Counted from the stretch's first letter, positions 7,474 to 15,599 are shown. The stretch: DNA of 25,433 nt from DASRCB01 sp035653295 (GCA_035653295.1 DASRCB010000029.1:1-25433), one strand, 5' to 3'. The notes: generated by a model from the sequence alone, not told the origin. Translations and numbers: made by a program.

Positions 7474-8943
7474 ATGAGCGAGCATGCGGTCGTTATAGCC
7501 GGAGGGGGTCCGGCTGGGCTGATGTTGGCCGGCGAATTGGCGCTGGCCGGCATTGACGTGGCCATTGTCGAGCGGCGCTGCAGTCAGCACCTGGCCGGCT
7601 CGCGCGCCGGCGGCCTCCACTCCCGCACCATCGAGATCCTCGATCAGCGCGGAATCGCCGACCGGTTCCTCACCCAGGGGCAGACGTATCCGGTCGTGCA
7701 CTTCCACGTACCTCTGGACCTGAGTGACTTCCCCACCCGGCACAATTACGTGCTGGGCCTGTCGCAGAACCATATCGAGCGCATCCTCGCCGGCTGGGTC
7801 GGCGAGCTCGCGGTCCCCATCTATCGCGGACGTGAGGTGACGGGCTTCGCCCAGGACGGAACCGGCGTCGATGTCCAACTCTCCGGCGGCGGACCCATCC
7901 GGGCGCAATATCTCATCGGCTGCGACGGAGGACGCAGCGTCATCCGGAAAGCAGCCGGCATCGAGTTCCCCGGCTGGGATGCGGCGACGAGCTGGCTGAT
8001 CGCAGAGGCGCAGGTGGCCGTGGAGCCGGAATGGGGCTCCCGCCACGATGCGATCGGCACCCACGCCGTGGGCAAGCAAGAGAATGGAACGCCGCTGGGC
8101 GTGCGAGTGGTGCTGACCGAAAAACGCGTGGAAGCCGGCAGGGAGCCGACCCTGCGCGACGTGAGTGAGGTGCTGTTCGCCGTGTACGGGACGGACTACG
8201 GCATCCACAGTCCGACCTGGATTTCAAGGTTCACCGATATGGCGCGCCAGGCGGCAGCGTACCGCGACAGGCGAGTCCTGTTGGCCGGCGACGCCGCGCA
8301 TGTGCACGCCCCGGTCGGCGGCCAGGGCCTCAACATCGGCGTGCAGGATGCAGTCAATCTGGGATGGAAGCTGGCTCAGGTGGTGAAGGGCGCTTCGCCG
8401 GAAACCCTTCTCGATACGTACCATGCGGAGCGCCACCCGATCGCCGCTCGCGTGCTCCGCAACACCATGGCGCAGGTCGCGCTTCGCCGCCCGGACGACC
8501 GCTCGAAGGCCCTCGCCGACACCGTCACCGAGTTGCTCGCCATGGACGAGCCTCGCAAACGGCTGGCCGCGGAGATGTCTGGTCTGGGCATTCACTACGA
8601 CCTGGGAACGGGACATCCACTGCTCGGCCGCCGCATGCCCGACGTCGATCTCGTCACCGCCGACGGCACGGTACGGTTCTTCACCCTGTTGCACGATGCC
8701 CGCCCGGTCCTCGTGAATCTGGGTGATCCCGGCGCCTTCGATACCTCTCCATGGGCGGATCGCGTTCAGTTGCGGAACGCCCATTACTCGGGTACATGGG
8801 AGCTTCCGGCCATAGGAGCCGTTAGCGCGCCCACCGCCGTGCTGGTTCGGCCTGATGGGTATGTGGCCTGGGTGGGAGAGGGAAGCCTTGTGGGGCTCAG
8901 TGAGGCGCTGACTGCCTGGTTCGGACCGCCTCGCACGGCATAG
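7474..8943 (+). CDS. Class A FAD-dependent aromatic monooxygenase (rifampicin-monooxygenase/PheA-TfdB-like)
   Basis: This 489-residue flavoprotein inserts one oxygen atom into an aromatic or polyketide substrate using NAD(P)H and FAD. The start at 7474 is supported by GGAGGTG at 7463-7469 and by the family N-terminus. Residues 6-15 hold the Rossmann motif (VVIAGGGPAG), 150-155 the DG motif (CDGGRS) that binds both FAD and NAD(P)H, and 269-284 the GD motif (LLAGDAAHVHAPVGGQ). The last roughly 90 residues fit the thioredoxin-like C-terminal domain of this group, ending in a VRPDGYVAW motif typical of relatives that modify antibiotics and polyketides. The substrate cannot be read from sequence. 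It sits divergent from carAB and 60 bases before the blaI operon, so it may have its own control or protect against an aromatic drug; that role is inference. Confidence 0.9.
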   Translation: MSEHAVVIAGGGPAGLMLAGELALAGIDVAIVERRCSQHLAGSRAGGLHSRTIEILDQRGIADRFLTQGQTYPVVHFHVPLDLSDFPTRHNYVLGLSQNHIERILAGWVGELAVPIYRGREVTGFAQDGTGVDVQLSGGGPIRAQYLIGCDGGRSVIRKAAGIEFPGWDAATSWLIAEAQVAVEPEWGSRHDAIGTHAVGKQENGTPLGVRVVLTEKRVEAGREPTLRDVSEVLFAVYGTDYGIHSPTWISRFTDMARQAAAYRDRRVLLAGDAAHVHAPVGGQGLNIGVQDAVNLGWKLAQVVKGASPETLLDTYHAERHPIAARVLRNTMAQVALRRPDDRSKALADTVTELLAMDEPRKRLAAEMSGLGIHYDLGTGHPLLGRRMPDVDLVTADGTVRFFTLLHDARPVLVNLGDPGAFDTSPWADRVQLRNAHYSGTWELPAIGAVSAPTAVLVRPDGYVAWVGEGSLVGLSEALTAWFGPPRTA

Positions 8944-8953
8944 GACGGAACTC

Positions 8954-8990
8954 TTGCATTCCGCCTAATTGTGTAGTAGAGTAGACCACG
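8954..8990 (+). promoter_or_regulatory. Promoter with candidate BlaI-type operator for the blaI-M56 operon
   Basis: A -35 TTGCAT (8954-8959), a 17-base spacer and a -10-like TAGAGT (8977-8982) precede the BlaI gene. The -10 lies in the sequence GTGTAGTAGAGTAGACCAC (8971-8989), a partial dyad rich in TAGTA/GTAGA elements. This resembles the TACA/TGTA-type operators of BlaI/MecI repressors and would let BlaI repress its own operon by covering the -10. Confidence 0.5.
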
Positions 8991-9003
8991 GATGTCATAG
9001 ATC

Positions 9004-9381
9004 ATGAGCGCCACACGCGTCAGCCGGTTCGAAATGCAATTGCTGGAACAGATGTGGAAGCTCGGCCCTGCTTCGATTCGCGAGATTCAGGAGAGTCTGC
9101 CGGAGGAGAACCGGCCCGCATACACCACGGTCCAAACGATGATCTATCGCCTGGAGCAGAAGGGTGCGGTGAAGAGGGTGAAGAAGATCGGCAACGCGCA
9201 TGTGTTTGAGCCGGTACTGAAGCGCAAAGCCGTTCGCGGGCAACTCGTTTCCGATCTGCTGGAGCTGTTTGGCGGCTCGCCGGCAACGCTCGTCTCCCAC
9301 CTGATCGAGACAGGCCGCCTCAGCCTTGCCGACGTGCGCGCGGCCGAAGCGGAACTGGAGCGAAGGGGAAAGCGGTCATGA
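9004..9381 (+). CDS. BlaI/MecI/CopY family transcriptional repressor
   Basis: The 125-residue protein has the winged helix-turn-helix of BlaI/MecI repressors at about residues 5-75 (FEMQLLEQMWKLGPASIREIQESL, with TVQTMIYRLEQKGAVKR as recognition helix and wing). A helical C-terminal dimerisation region follows, where related proteins are cleaved upon signalling. In known systems the repressor dimer leaves the operator when a BlaR1-type metallopeptidase is activated. Such a peptidase is encoded two genes downstream. The stop overlaps the next gene's start (ATGA at 9378-9381). A clear ribosome binding site is not seen before ATG 9004. The predicted transcription start is only about 15 bases upstream, so the leader is very short. 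Confidence 0.93.
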   Translation: MSATRVSRFEMQLLEQMWKLGPASIREIQESLPEENRPAYTTVQTMIYRLEQKGAVKRVKKIGNAHVFEPVLKRKAVRGQLVSDLLELFGGSPATLVSHLIETGRLSLADVRAAEAELERRGKRS

Positions 9382-10220
9382 CGACGACCGTACGAATGAG
9401 CCTGATTTGCGCAGCAGCTGCCGCTCTCGCCGCGCAGACCCCAACGGTGCACATGCTGAATCTGAGCCACCCTGGGGCGGCCGATTTTCAAATCGGCGAT
9501 CGCTTCCAGGCGGTAGTCGCCGGCCCGCCAGGCGCACCGGTGAGCCTCCGAACGATCGCGAATGGCCGGACCGACTGGGGCCCGGTCATAGCAAATCTGG
9601 ACGATGCCGGCGAATGGTCAACAACGGGACAGTTTGCGACAGCCGATTTTGGCGATTGGACGCACGTCTGGACCGTCGGCGGGAAGCTCGCGACACCCGT
9701 TGTCGAGCTGTCCGTCCAGCCGCCGTGCCTGAAAGGCGGGTTCGCGCTGACCTCCGTCTCCAGCCGGGCCGTGTCTGTGCAGTGCGATACGGCCGAGGGC
9801 AGGCGGACCTTCGCGACGCGCTCCGATACCGAGCCGTTCCGTACGCCCGACGGACGGTGGGTTGCCGGCCGCCTGCACAGCTACGCGAGCCCGGAAGCGT
9901 ACCAAATGGAAATCATGGAATCGTTCCTTCGAACCGGACCGCCGGGGCCGCGCATTCGACAGCGCGGCGATGATGCGGCGGTGAAGATCACCCAGATCAT
10001 CGGGCCGAACGCTCTGAGCGATAAGGAAATCGGTAACGTGTGCGCGATCGTTCGAGCGGCGTTCGGCGATCCGGCGCACACCCCGGAAGCGGCGAAACGG
10101 CCATCCGCCACAATTGCCCTGCTGCATCGTCTGGAGGCGGAGACCGAAGATGCCGGCGTTCAGCAAAGCATCGAGGAGACGATCCGCGACATTCAGATGG
10201 ACCCGGAGGTGGGCCGATGA
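9378..10220 (+). CDS. Secreted Ig-like protein of unknown function in the blaI-M56 operon
   Basis: This 280-residue protein begins with a probable signal peptide (about 1-20, ICAAAAALAAQ). Residues about 25-110 look like a beta-sandwich or Ig-like module with the sequence style IGDRFQAVVAGPPGAPVS, then TTGQF and WTHVWTVGGK. From memory this recurs in exported acidobacterial proteins, and I could not check it. Two cysteines lie in the middle (near 115 and 135). The C-terminal third is charged and helical, with no motif that I recognise. The start overlaps the blaI stop (ATGA), and its own stop TGA at 10218-10220 overlaps the M56 start, so all three genes are translationally coupled. This suggests a periplasmic partner or ligand-sensing subunit of the membrane peptidase; no known function can be assigned. 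Confidence 0.85.
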   Translation: MTTTVRMSLICAAAAALAAQTPTVHMLNLSHPGAADFQIGDRFQAVVAGPPGAPVSLRTIANGRTDWGPVIANLDDAGEWSTTGQFATADFGDWTHVWTVGGKLATPVVELSVQPPCLKGGFALTSVSSRAVSVQCDTAEGRRTFATRSDTEPFRTPDGRWVAGRLHSYASPEAYQMEIMESFLRTGPPGPRIRQRGDDAAVKITQIIGPNALSDKEIGNVCAIVRAAFGDPAHTPEAAKRPSATIALLHRLEAETEDAGVQQSIEETIRDIQMDPEVGR

Positions 10221-11695
10221 TGAACGGTCTCGGCGAATCCTTACTGGCGTCGACCGCCGTCGCGCTGGCAATCGCACTGTTTGCCGCTGCGCTTCGCTCG
10301 CGCATTCCCGCCGCTACGCGCCACGCACTGTGGCTGCTCGCGGCCGTGCAGTTTGCAATTCCTCTGGCGCTCGTGCGCGATGCCGGTATGCGGCTCGCGT
10401 CAATCGTGGGGCTGGGACACGCACCGGCGCCTCCCGGCATCGACATCACCCGCGTAATGATCGCGCCGCACAACGCCCCAATGATTCGCGCCGCTGGTTC
10501 CGGTGAATGGTCGCCGGTACTCGTCGCGGCGGTGTGGATGGCGCCAGCGGCAATACTCCTGGCGGCGTGGCTTCGACGTCTTCTCGCGGCGCGCCCGTCT
10601 CCGTACGCCCGCCCCAGCGACGCCGAGCGAGAGGCGTTCGACCGGGCGAAACGCCGGATGGGCATCGACCGCCCGGTAGAGCTCACGCTTGGCGCCGCCG
10701 GCGCACAACCGTCGGCCCACGGCTGGCGTACACCGGCGATTATGATTCCTGCAGGCCTGTCCGCAAAGCTGGGCCCACACGAGCTGGAATCGATCCTGCT
10801 GCACGAACTCGCGCACGTCAAGCGGCGAGACAACTTATGGGCGTGTGTGCTGCACGCCCTGTCCTGCGTGTTCTGGTTCCACCCGCTGTTGTGGTGGATC
10901 GAGCGGCAGGCTGCCGCCGACCGCGAACGGGCCTGCGATGAACTTGTGCTGGCTCGCGGAGCCGAGCCGAATCACTATATCGAAGCCATCTGCCGTGCCG
11001 TCCGCTTCTGCGCCCAGGGCGCTGTTACTGGCGTCTCGCCGGCGAACGGAGTTGATCTGAAGCAACGAATGGAGATGATCATGTCTTTTTCCGAGCAGAA
11101 GCACCAATCCCGAATCTGGCGCCTCGCGCCGGCGCTGCTCACCTTCGCCCTTTTGGCGGTTCCCCTCAGCACCGGTCTGCTGCGCGGCGGTCCGCAAACA
11201 CTGGAGAAGCGGGCAGGCGTGGAGTTCGTCAGCGCGAAAGTGCTGACCAGCGGGTCCGGCGGCGACCATGCGAAAACACTCACGGCTCTGGCTGCCCTGT
11301 TCAATCCTTTCGAAACTCCGCAACTGCTGAGCCTGAGCAATCGATGGGCGAAATGGCTGAGCCAGGATGTCGCGTATCTTATTCGTCCGGAAGAGCGAGC
11401 CGCGTTTCTGAGGCTCGGCTCGGACGAAGAGCGCGCGCATTTCGTTGATCAGTTCTGGGCGCAGCGGGCTCAGGCGGCGGGTCTTGACGAACATACGCTG
11501 CGTGCTGAGCACGAGCGGCGCCTCTCATTTGCGACCGAGCACTACAGCGGAACCGCATCTGACCGCGCGCGGCTGTACGTCGTAATGGGCCCGCCGGACG
11601 AGATTGAATCCCACCCTTCTGAGCATTACGAGCAGTGGCTGTATCACTCCCTCGACAGAACCACGGACAGTCTGCTGGTGACGTTCAATATCTAA
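10217..11695 (+). CDS. M56 (BlaR1-type) membrane metallopeptidase fused to a GWxTD domain
   Basis: The 492-residue protein has an N-terminal M56 peptidase like that of BlaR1/MecR1, which cuts or inactivates a BlaI repressor when its sensor part is triggered. Hydrophobic segments lie at about 8-26, 36-54, 100-122, 205-225 and 300-322. The zinc site HELAH is at 196-200, followed by the family motif FHPLLWWIE and ERACDE (237-242) with the third ligand. The C-terminus (about 375-490) is not a penicillin-binding domain. It matches the GWxTD domain found mainly in Acidobacteriota and Bacteroidota: DVAYLIRPEERAAF, then FWAQR, then YVVMGPPDEI, then YEQWLYHS. The start may be either of two adjacent ATGs (10217 or 10220), overlapping the preceding stop. 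The stop TAA overlaps the convergent pncA stop by 4 bases, leaving no room for a separate terminator. Confidence 0.9.
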   Translation: MMNGLGESLLASTAVALAIALFAAALRSRIPAATRHALWLLAAVQFAIPLALVRDAGMRLASIVGLGHAPAPPGIDITRVMIAPHNAPMIRAAGSGEWSPVLVAAVWMAPAAILLAAWLRRLLAARPSPYARPSDAEREAFDRAKRRMGIDRPVELTLGAAGAQPSAHGWRTPAIMIPAGLSAKLGPHELESILLHELAHVKRRDNLWACVLHALSCVFWFHPLLWWIERQAAADRERACDELVLARGAEPNHYIEAICRAVRFCAQGAVTGVSPANGVDLKQRMEMIMSFSEQKHQSRIWRLAPALLTFALLAVPLSTGLLRGGPQTLEKRAGVEFVSAKVLTSGSGGDHAKTLTALAALFNPFETPQLLSLSNRWAKWLSQDVAYLIRPEERAAFLRLGSDEERAHFVDQFWAQRAQAAGLDEHTLRAEHERRLSFATEHYSGTASDRARLYVVMGPPDEIESHPSEHYEQWLYHSLDRTTDSLLVTFNI

Positions 11696-12273
11696 GCCAT
11701 GACCGCGTGGGCAGTGGTGAGCACTCCGCCATCGATTTGAAAGGCTTCGAGGAATTTGCGCGCGACCGATTCGTCGATCGCACGCACCGCGTCCTCTACC
11801 ACTTCAACTCGCGTCGCGAGCTTCAGCAGGCCGATGGCGGCGAACTTCACGCAAACATCGGTGACGAGGCCGTACACTATGCAGCGCTCGGCGCCCAGCC
11901 GGTCGAGAATGCCTGGCAGGTTTTCGTTGCGAAACGCGTCGACGTGCCGCTTCTCGAGGATGATCTGCTGCGCGCCATCGATGTCGACCTCCGCTTTGCG
12001 GCAAGACACAACCACTCGTTTCGGCAGCAGCGTCGACGCCGGCTTTTGCTGCGACAGCGCTCCGGCCACACAGTGCGGATGCCAGTCGCGAAACTCCGGG
12101 TCGTCTTCGGTGTGCGCGTCGGTAGTGGAGATTACCGGAATGCCCGCGCTGGCGGCATATTGATTCAGTCCGGCTACCAGCGGCAGGATCTTCTCCGCCC
12201 CAGGCGCGTACAGAGCGCCGGCCGGAAGAATGAAATCGAACTGCGTATCGATATCGAAAAAGACCGTCTTCAC
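11692..12273 (-). CDS. pncA: Nicotinamidase (isochorismatase-like cysteine hydrolase)
   Basis: The 193-residue protein fits nicotinamidase, which deamidates nicotinamide to nicotinate in NAD salvage. The cysteine-hydrolase triad is visible: Asp9 (DIDTQFDF), Lys108 (ILEKRHVDAF) and Cys141 (GLVTDVCVKFAA). Probable metal ligands are Asp52, His54 and His65/His67 (TTDAHTEDD, WHPHC). The start is GTG at 12273, overlapping the pncB stop as GTGA, with GGAGG seven bases upstream. An upstream extension of the frame is the shadow of pncB. Its place directly after nicotinate phosphoribosyltransferase makes nicotinamidase the best call over other isochorismatase-family hydrolases. Confidence 0.92.
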   Translation of the reverse strand: MKTVFFDIDTQFDFILPAGALYAPGAEKILPLVAGLNQYAASAGIPVISTTDAHTEDDPEFRDWHPHCVAGALSQQKPASTLLPKRVVVSCRKAEVDIDGAQQIILEKRHVDAFRNENLPGILDRLGAERCIVYGLVTDVCVKFAAIGLLKLATRVEVVEDAVRAIDESVARKFLEAFQIDGGVLTTAHAVMA

Positions 12274-13610
12274 CGCTGCGCCTCCGTATTCAGTTCCGCA
12301 AGAACGCCTTCGGACAACCGCTTGAGCTCCGGGCTGTACTCCACGGGATACTCTTGCTCGGCTTCGAAGAGGCTGCGGCACGCGATCGGCAGCCGGTCCA
12401 GGCTCTCGCGGGCGTTCTGTCGGGCTGCGTGGACGTCCGGCAGCGGCTCGACAAGCTCGCCTCCAACCATCACGGGACGAATGAGCGGCACGGCGTTTCC
12501 GGGGTCCGTACCGCACTCGGCCGCGCGCGCGATTTCGTCGTGATCGGCGTACCGAAATACCTGCTTCATGCCCGGCCGCGTGTGCTTGCCTTCACTGAGT
12601 TTTGCCGTGTAGCGGCGGCCTCCGTTCTCTTCCAGTTCAACCAGCTTGTATACGGCGCCGATGGCCGGCGCATCGGCCGAGGTCGCCAGATCGGTGCCGA
12701 CGCCGAACCCGTCCAGCGGCGCGCCCGCGGCCATGAATTCGAGGATCTTGTATTCGTTCAGATCGCTGGTGGCCATGATCTTCGCCTCGCGCAGGCCGGC
12801 GTCGTCGAGAATGCGTCGCACCTCGCGCGACAGTTCCACCAGATTGCCGCTGTCCAGGCGCACACCCCACAACGGTTTTCCCAGTGATGCCGCCAGCTGC
12901 GCGCCCGCGATCGTGTCATACGTGTCGATAAGGTAAATCGTCTCCGGACCCAGCAGCCGCTGCAGCCGTTCGTACGATTCCCGCTCGCTGGCGAAGGACT
13001 GCACCCAGGAGTGCGCCGCCGTGCCGAACACCGGAATCCCGTAACGATATCCTGCCTCGGTGTTGCTGGTGCCGATGCAGCCGCCGATATAGGCCGCGCG
13101 CGCCGCGAGCACGCCGGCCTGCGGGGAATGCGCGCGCCGCGTCCCGAACTCCACCACTCCGCGCTTGCCGGCCACTTCACAGATGCGCGCCGCCTTGGTT
13201 GCGATCAGCGACTGAAAGCCGACCGTAGCGAGAAGATACGTCTCCACGATCTGCGCCTGAAGCAGCGGCGCGCGCACTGTCAGCAGCGGCTCTTCGGCAA
13301 ATACCGGAGTCCCCTCGGCTATGGCGTACAGGTCCCCGCGGAAGCAAAATCGAAGCAGTTCCTCGAAAAACGCATCCTGCACGCTGCGGAACTGCGCCAA
13401 AGAGCGAAGATACTCGACCTCTTCCGGGCGAAACCGCAGGTTCGCCAGATAGTCCACCACCTGCTGCAGCCCGGCGGCGATGACGTAGTTGCGATTCGCC
13501 GGGAGCCGCCGGAAGAAAAGCTCGAACACGGCCCGGTCTTCGTGCTTGCCGGCCTCGAAGTAACCAGCGGCCATGGTCAGCTGGTAGAGGTCGGTCAGAA
13601 GCCCGGTCAT
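12270..13610 (-). CDS. pncB: Nicotinate phosphoribosyltransferase
   Basis: The 446-residue enzyme joins nicotinate to PRPP (with ATP hydrolysis) to make nicotinate mononucleotide, the next step after nicotinamidase. The start MTGLLTDLYQLTMAAGYF is typical of the family. His200 in FGTAAHSWVQ is the likely phosphorylated histidine. SPQAG (162-166), LDSGNL (252-257), TSDLNEYKI (281-289) and GFGVGTDL (301-308) form the phosphate and PRPP site. Length fits the bacterial short form. The ATG lies 11 bases after the acs stop, so it is probably cotranscribed with acs. Its own stop overlaps pncA. The longer frame upstream of 13610 lies inside acs and is not coding. Confidence 0.95.
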   Translation of the reverse strand: MTGLLTDLYQLTMAAGYFEAGKHEDRAVFELFFRRLPANRNYVIAAGLQQVVDYLANLRFRPEEVEYLRSLAQFRSVQDAFFEELLRFCFRGDLYAIAEGTPVFAEEPLLTVRAPLLQAQIVETYLLATVGFQSLIATKAARICEVAGKRGVVEFGTRRAHSPQAGVLAARAAYIGGCIGTSNTEAGYRYGIPVFGTAAHSWVQSFASERESYERLQRLLGPETIYLIDTYDTIAGAQLAASLGKPLWGVRLDSGNLVELSREVRRILDDAGLREAKIMATSDLNEYKILEFMAAGAPLDGFGVGTDLATSADAPAIGAVYKLVELEENGGRRYTAKLSEGKHTRPGMKQVFRYADHDEIARAAECGTDPGNAVPLIRPVMVGGELVEPLPDVHAARQNARESLDRLPIACRSLFEAEQEYPVEYSPELKRLSEGVLAELNTEAQR

Positions 13611-13621
13611 TGCGGTCCCGC

Positions 13622-15550
13622 CTACTCCTCCTCGGTCTGCGAGGCGAGGCGGGTCACAACCGTCATATCCTCCAGCGTAGTTACGTCGCCGGTCACGGTG
13701 TGCGTGGTCACGATCTCGCGCAGCAGCCGGCGCATGATTTTTCCGCTGCGGGTCTTCGGCAGCGCCTCCGTAAATCGGATCTCCTCCGGGCGCGCGAAGC
13801 CGCCGATCTCGTGTGCGACCCACTGCCGCAGTTCGCCGCCCAGCTTTTCGGGATCGAAGTCGCCGCGTTTCAGAGTGACGAAGCAGCAAACCGCCTGACC
13901 GGTGATCTCGTGCGGCTTGCCGACCACGGCCGCTTCAGCGACCGCGGGGTGCCGCACCAGCGCCGACTCCACCTCCATCGTGCTGAGCCGATGCCCGCTC
14001 ACATTCATCACGTCATCGACACGGCCCAGGACCCAGTAATACCCGTCCGAGTCCCGGCGCGCCGCGTCGCCGGTGAAATACGTCCCCGGAATGCGCGACC
14101 AGTATTGCTGCTCGTACCTCTGCGGATCGCCCCAGATCGTCCGCGCCATAGCGGGCCACGGCTGGCGAATCACCAGAAATCCTTCGCGATTGTCTCCGCA
14201 GGGCTGGCCGTGGAAATCGACGATGTCCGGCACGACACCAGGCAGCGGCAGGGTGGCCGAACCCGGTTTTGTCGGGACCGCGCCGGGAATCGGCGCGATC
14301 ATCATGGCCCCTGTCTCCGTCTGCCACCACGTATCGACAATCGGACACCGCGCCTTCCCGATGACACGGTGATACCATTCCCACGCCGCGGGATTGATCG
14401 GCTCGCCGACAGAGCCGAGCAGCCGCAGGCTCGACAGGTCGTGCTGATTCGGCCACTGCTCGCCCTGCCGGATGAATGCGCGGATCGCCGTCGGCGAAGT
14501 GTACAGGATGCTCACTTTTTCCCGCTCGATCAGCTGCCACCAGCGGTCCCACTGCGGATGGTCGGGCGCACCTTCGTACATGACGCTCGTCGCGCCGCAG
14601 CAGAGCGGGCCGTAAACGATGTAGCTGTGGCCGGTGACCCAGCCGACATCGGCGGCGCACCAGTATACGTCTTCCTCGCGCAGGTCGAACACCCAGAGGA
14701 CGGTCATCATGACCTGAAGCAGATAGCCGGCAGTGGTGTGCAGAATGCCCTTGGGCTTACCCGTGGTGCCGGAAGTGTACAGGACATATAACGGATGCTC
14801 GGAATCCACCGGCACGGCATCGCACGAATCTGAAACGCCTTGCTCCAGCTCGTGCCACCATACATCGCGGCCCTGCTTCATGGGCACGTCGGATCCGACC
14901 CGCTTGAGGACGATAACATCGCGCACCCCGGGGCAGTCGTTGAGCGCTTCGTCCACTGCGGCCTTCAGCTTCACTTCGCGCCCGCGCCGCCAGCCCCCGT
15001 CAGCGGTGATGACAACGGCTGCGTTCAGGTCCTGGATGCGGGCCTTCAGCGCTTCCGCCGAGAAGCCGCCAAAAACCACGCTGTGAATAATGCCTAACCG
15101 GGTGCAGGCCAGCATGGCCACGGGCAGTTCCGGGACCATCGGCATATAAATGATGGCGCAGTCGCCGGCCCCATAGCCGCGGCTCTTAAGAACATTGGCG
15201 AAACGGCAGACCAGTCGGTGCAACTCGCGGTAACTGATCGCGCGCCGGTCGCCGGGCTCGCCCTCCCACAAAATGGCCGTCTTATCACCGCGCGCCTCGA
15301 GGTGCCGGTCGAGACAGTTGAACGAGACGTTCAGCTTCCCACCATCGAACCATTTCGCGATGGGCGCGTTCCACTCCAGCACGCGATTCCATTTCTGAAA
15401 CCACGTCAGGTGCTTGTCGGCCAGTTCGCCCCAGAACCCCTCTGGATCGTCTTTCGCGCGATCGTACAGTCGCCGGTATCCCTCCATGCCCTGCACCCGG
15501 GCGCTGCTCGTGAATTCACTACTCGGTGGGTAGACGTTTGCCTCGGTCAT
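13622..15550 (-). CDS. acs: Acetyl-CoA synthetase (AMP-forming)
   Basis: The 642-residue protein is full length for Acs (about 650). It activates acetate with ATP and CoA through acetyl-AMP. The N-terminal acyl-CoA synthetase cap (about 25-80) precedes the large adenylating domain with YTSGTTGKPKG, the VGWVTGHSY and DTWWQTETG acetate-pocket motifs (the tryptophan favours acetate over longer acids), YFTGD and GRVDDVMNVSGHR at the hinge. The C-terminal domain ends with PKTRSGKIMRRLLR, where Lys604 is the conserved lysine that is acetylated to switch Acs off and deacetylated by sirtuins in other bacteria. A -10-like TACAAT ends 8 bases before the ATG and no ribosome binding site is visible, so the mRNA may be leaderless. 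It is the first gene of acs-pncB-pncA. Confidence 0.97.
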   Translation of the reverse strand: MTEANVYPPSSEFTSSARVQGMEGYRRLYDRAKDDPEGFWGELADKHLTWFQKWNRVLEWNAPIAKWFDGGKLNVSFNCLDRHLEARGDKTAILWEGEPGDRRAISYRELHRLVCRFANVLKSRGYGAGDCAIIYMPMVPELPVAMLACTRLGIIHSVVFGGFSAEALKARIQDLNAAVVITADGGWRRGREVKLKAAVDEALNDCPGVRDVIVLKRVGSDVPMKQGRDVWWHELEQGVSDSCDAVPVDSEHPLYVLYTSGTTGKPKGILHTTAGYLLQVMMTVLWVFDLREEDVYWCAADVGWVTGHSYIVYGPLCCGATSVMYEGAPDHPQWDRWWQLIEREKVSILYTSPTAIRAFIRQGEQWPNQHDLSSLRLLGSVGEPINPAAWEWYHRVIGKARCPIVDTWWQTETGAMMIAPIPGAVPTKPGSATLPLPGVVPDIVDFHGQPCGDNREGFLVIRQPWPAMARTIWGDPQRYEQQYWSRIPGTYFTGDAARRDSDGYYWVLGRVDDVMNVSGHRLSTMEVESALVRHPAVAEAAVVGKPHEITGQAVCCFVTLKRGDFDPEKLGGELRQWVAHEIGGFARPEEIRFTEALPKTRSGKIMRRLLREIVTTHTVTGDVTTLEDMTVVTRLASQTEEE

Positions 15551-15558
15551 TCGAGGCG

Positions 15559-15564
15559 ATTGTA
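15559..15564 (-). promoter_or_regulatory. Predicted -10 element of acs
   Basis: TACAAT on the minus strand ends 8 bases before the acs ATG; no good -35 is seen. Transcription would start within a few bases of the start codon. Confidence 0.4.
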
Positions 15565-15599
15565 ACGCGAGCGGCGATGCGCAGCGGGCGTTTCGCTGT

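Noticed and set aside
12274..12516. Upstream extension of the pncA frame
   Set aside because: It lies inside pncB in another frame and is Arg-rich. GTG 12273 has a ribosome binding site and the family N-terminus.
13610..14791. 393-codon open frame on the plus strand
   Set aside because: It is antisense to acs and has no family features. The acs protein is complete and well conserved.
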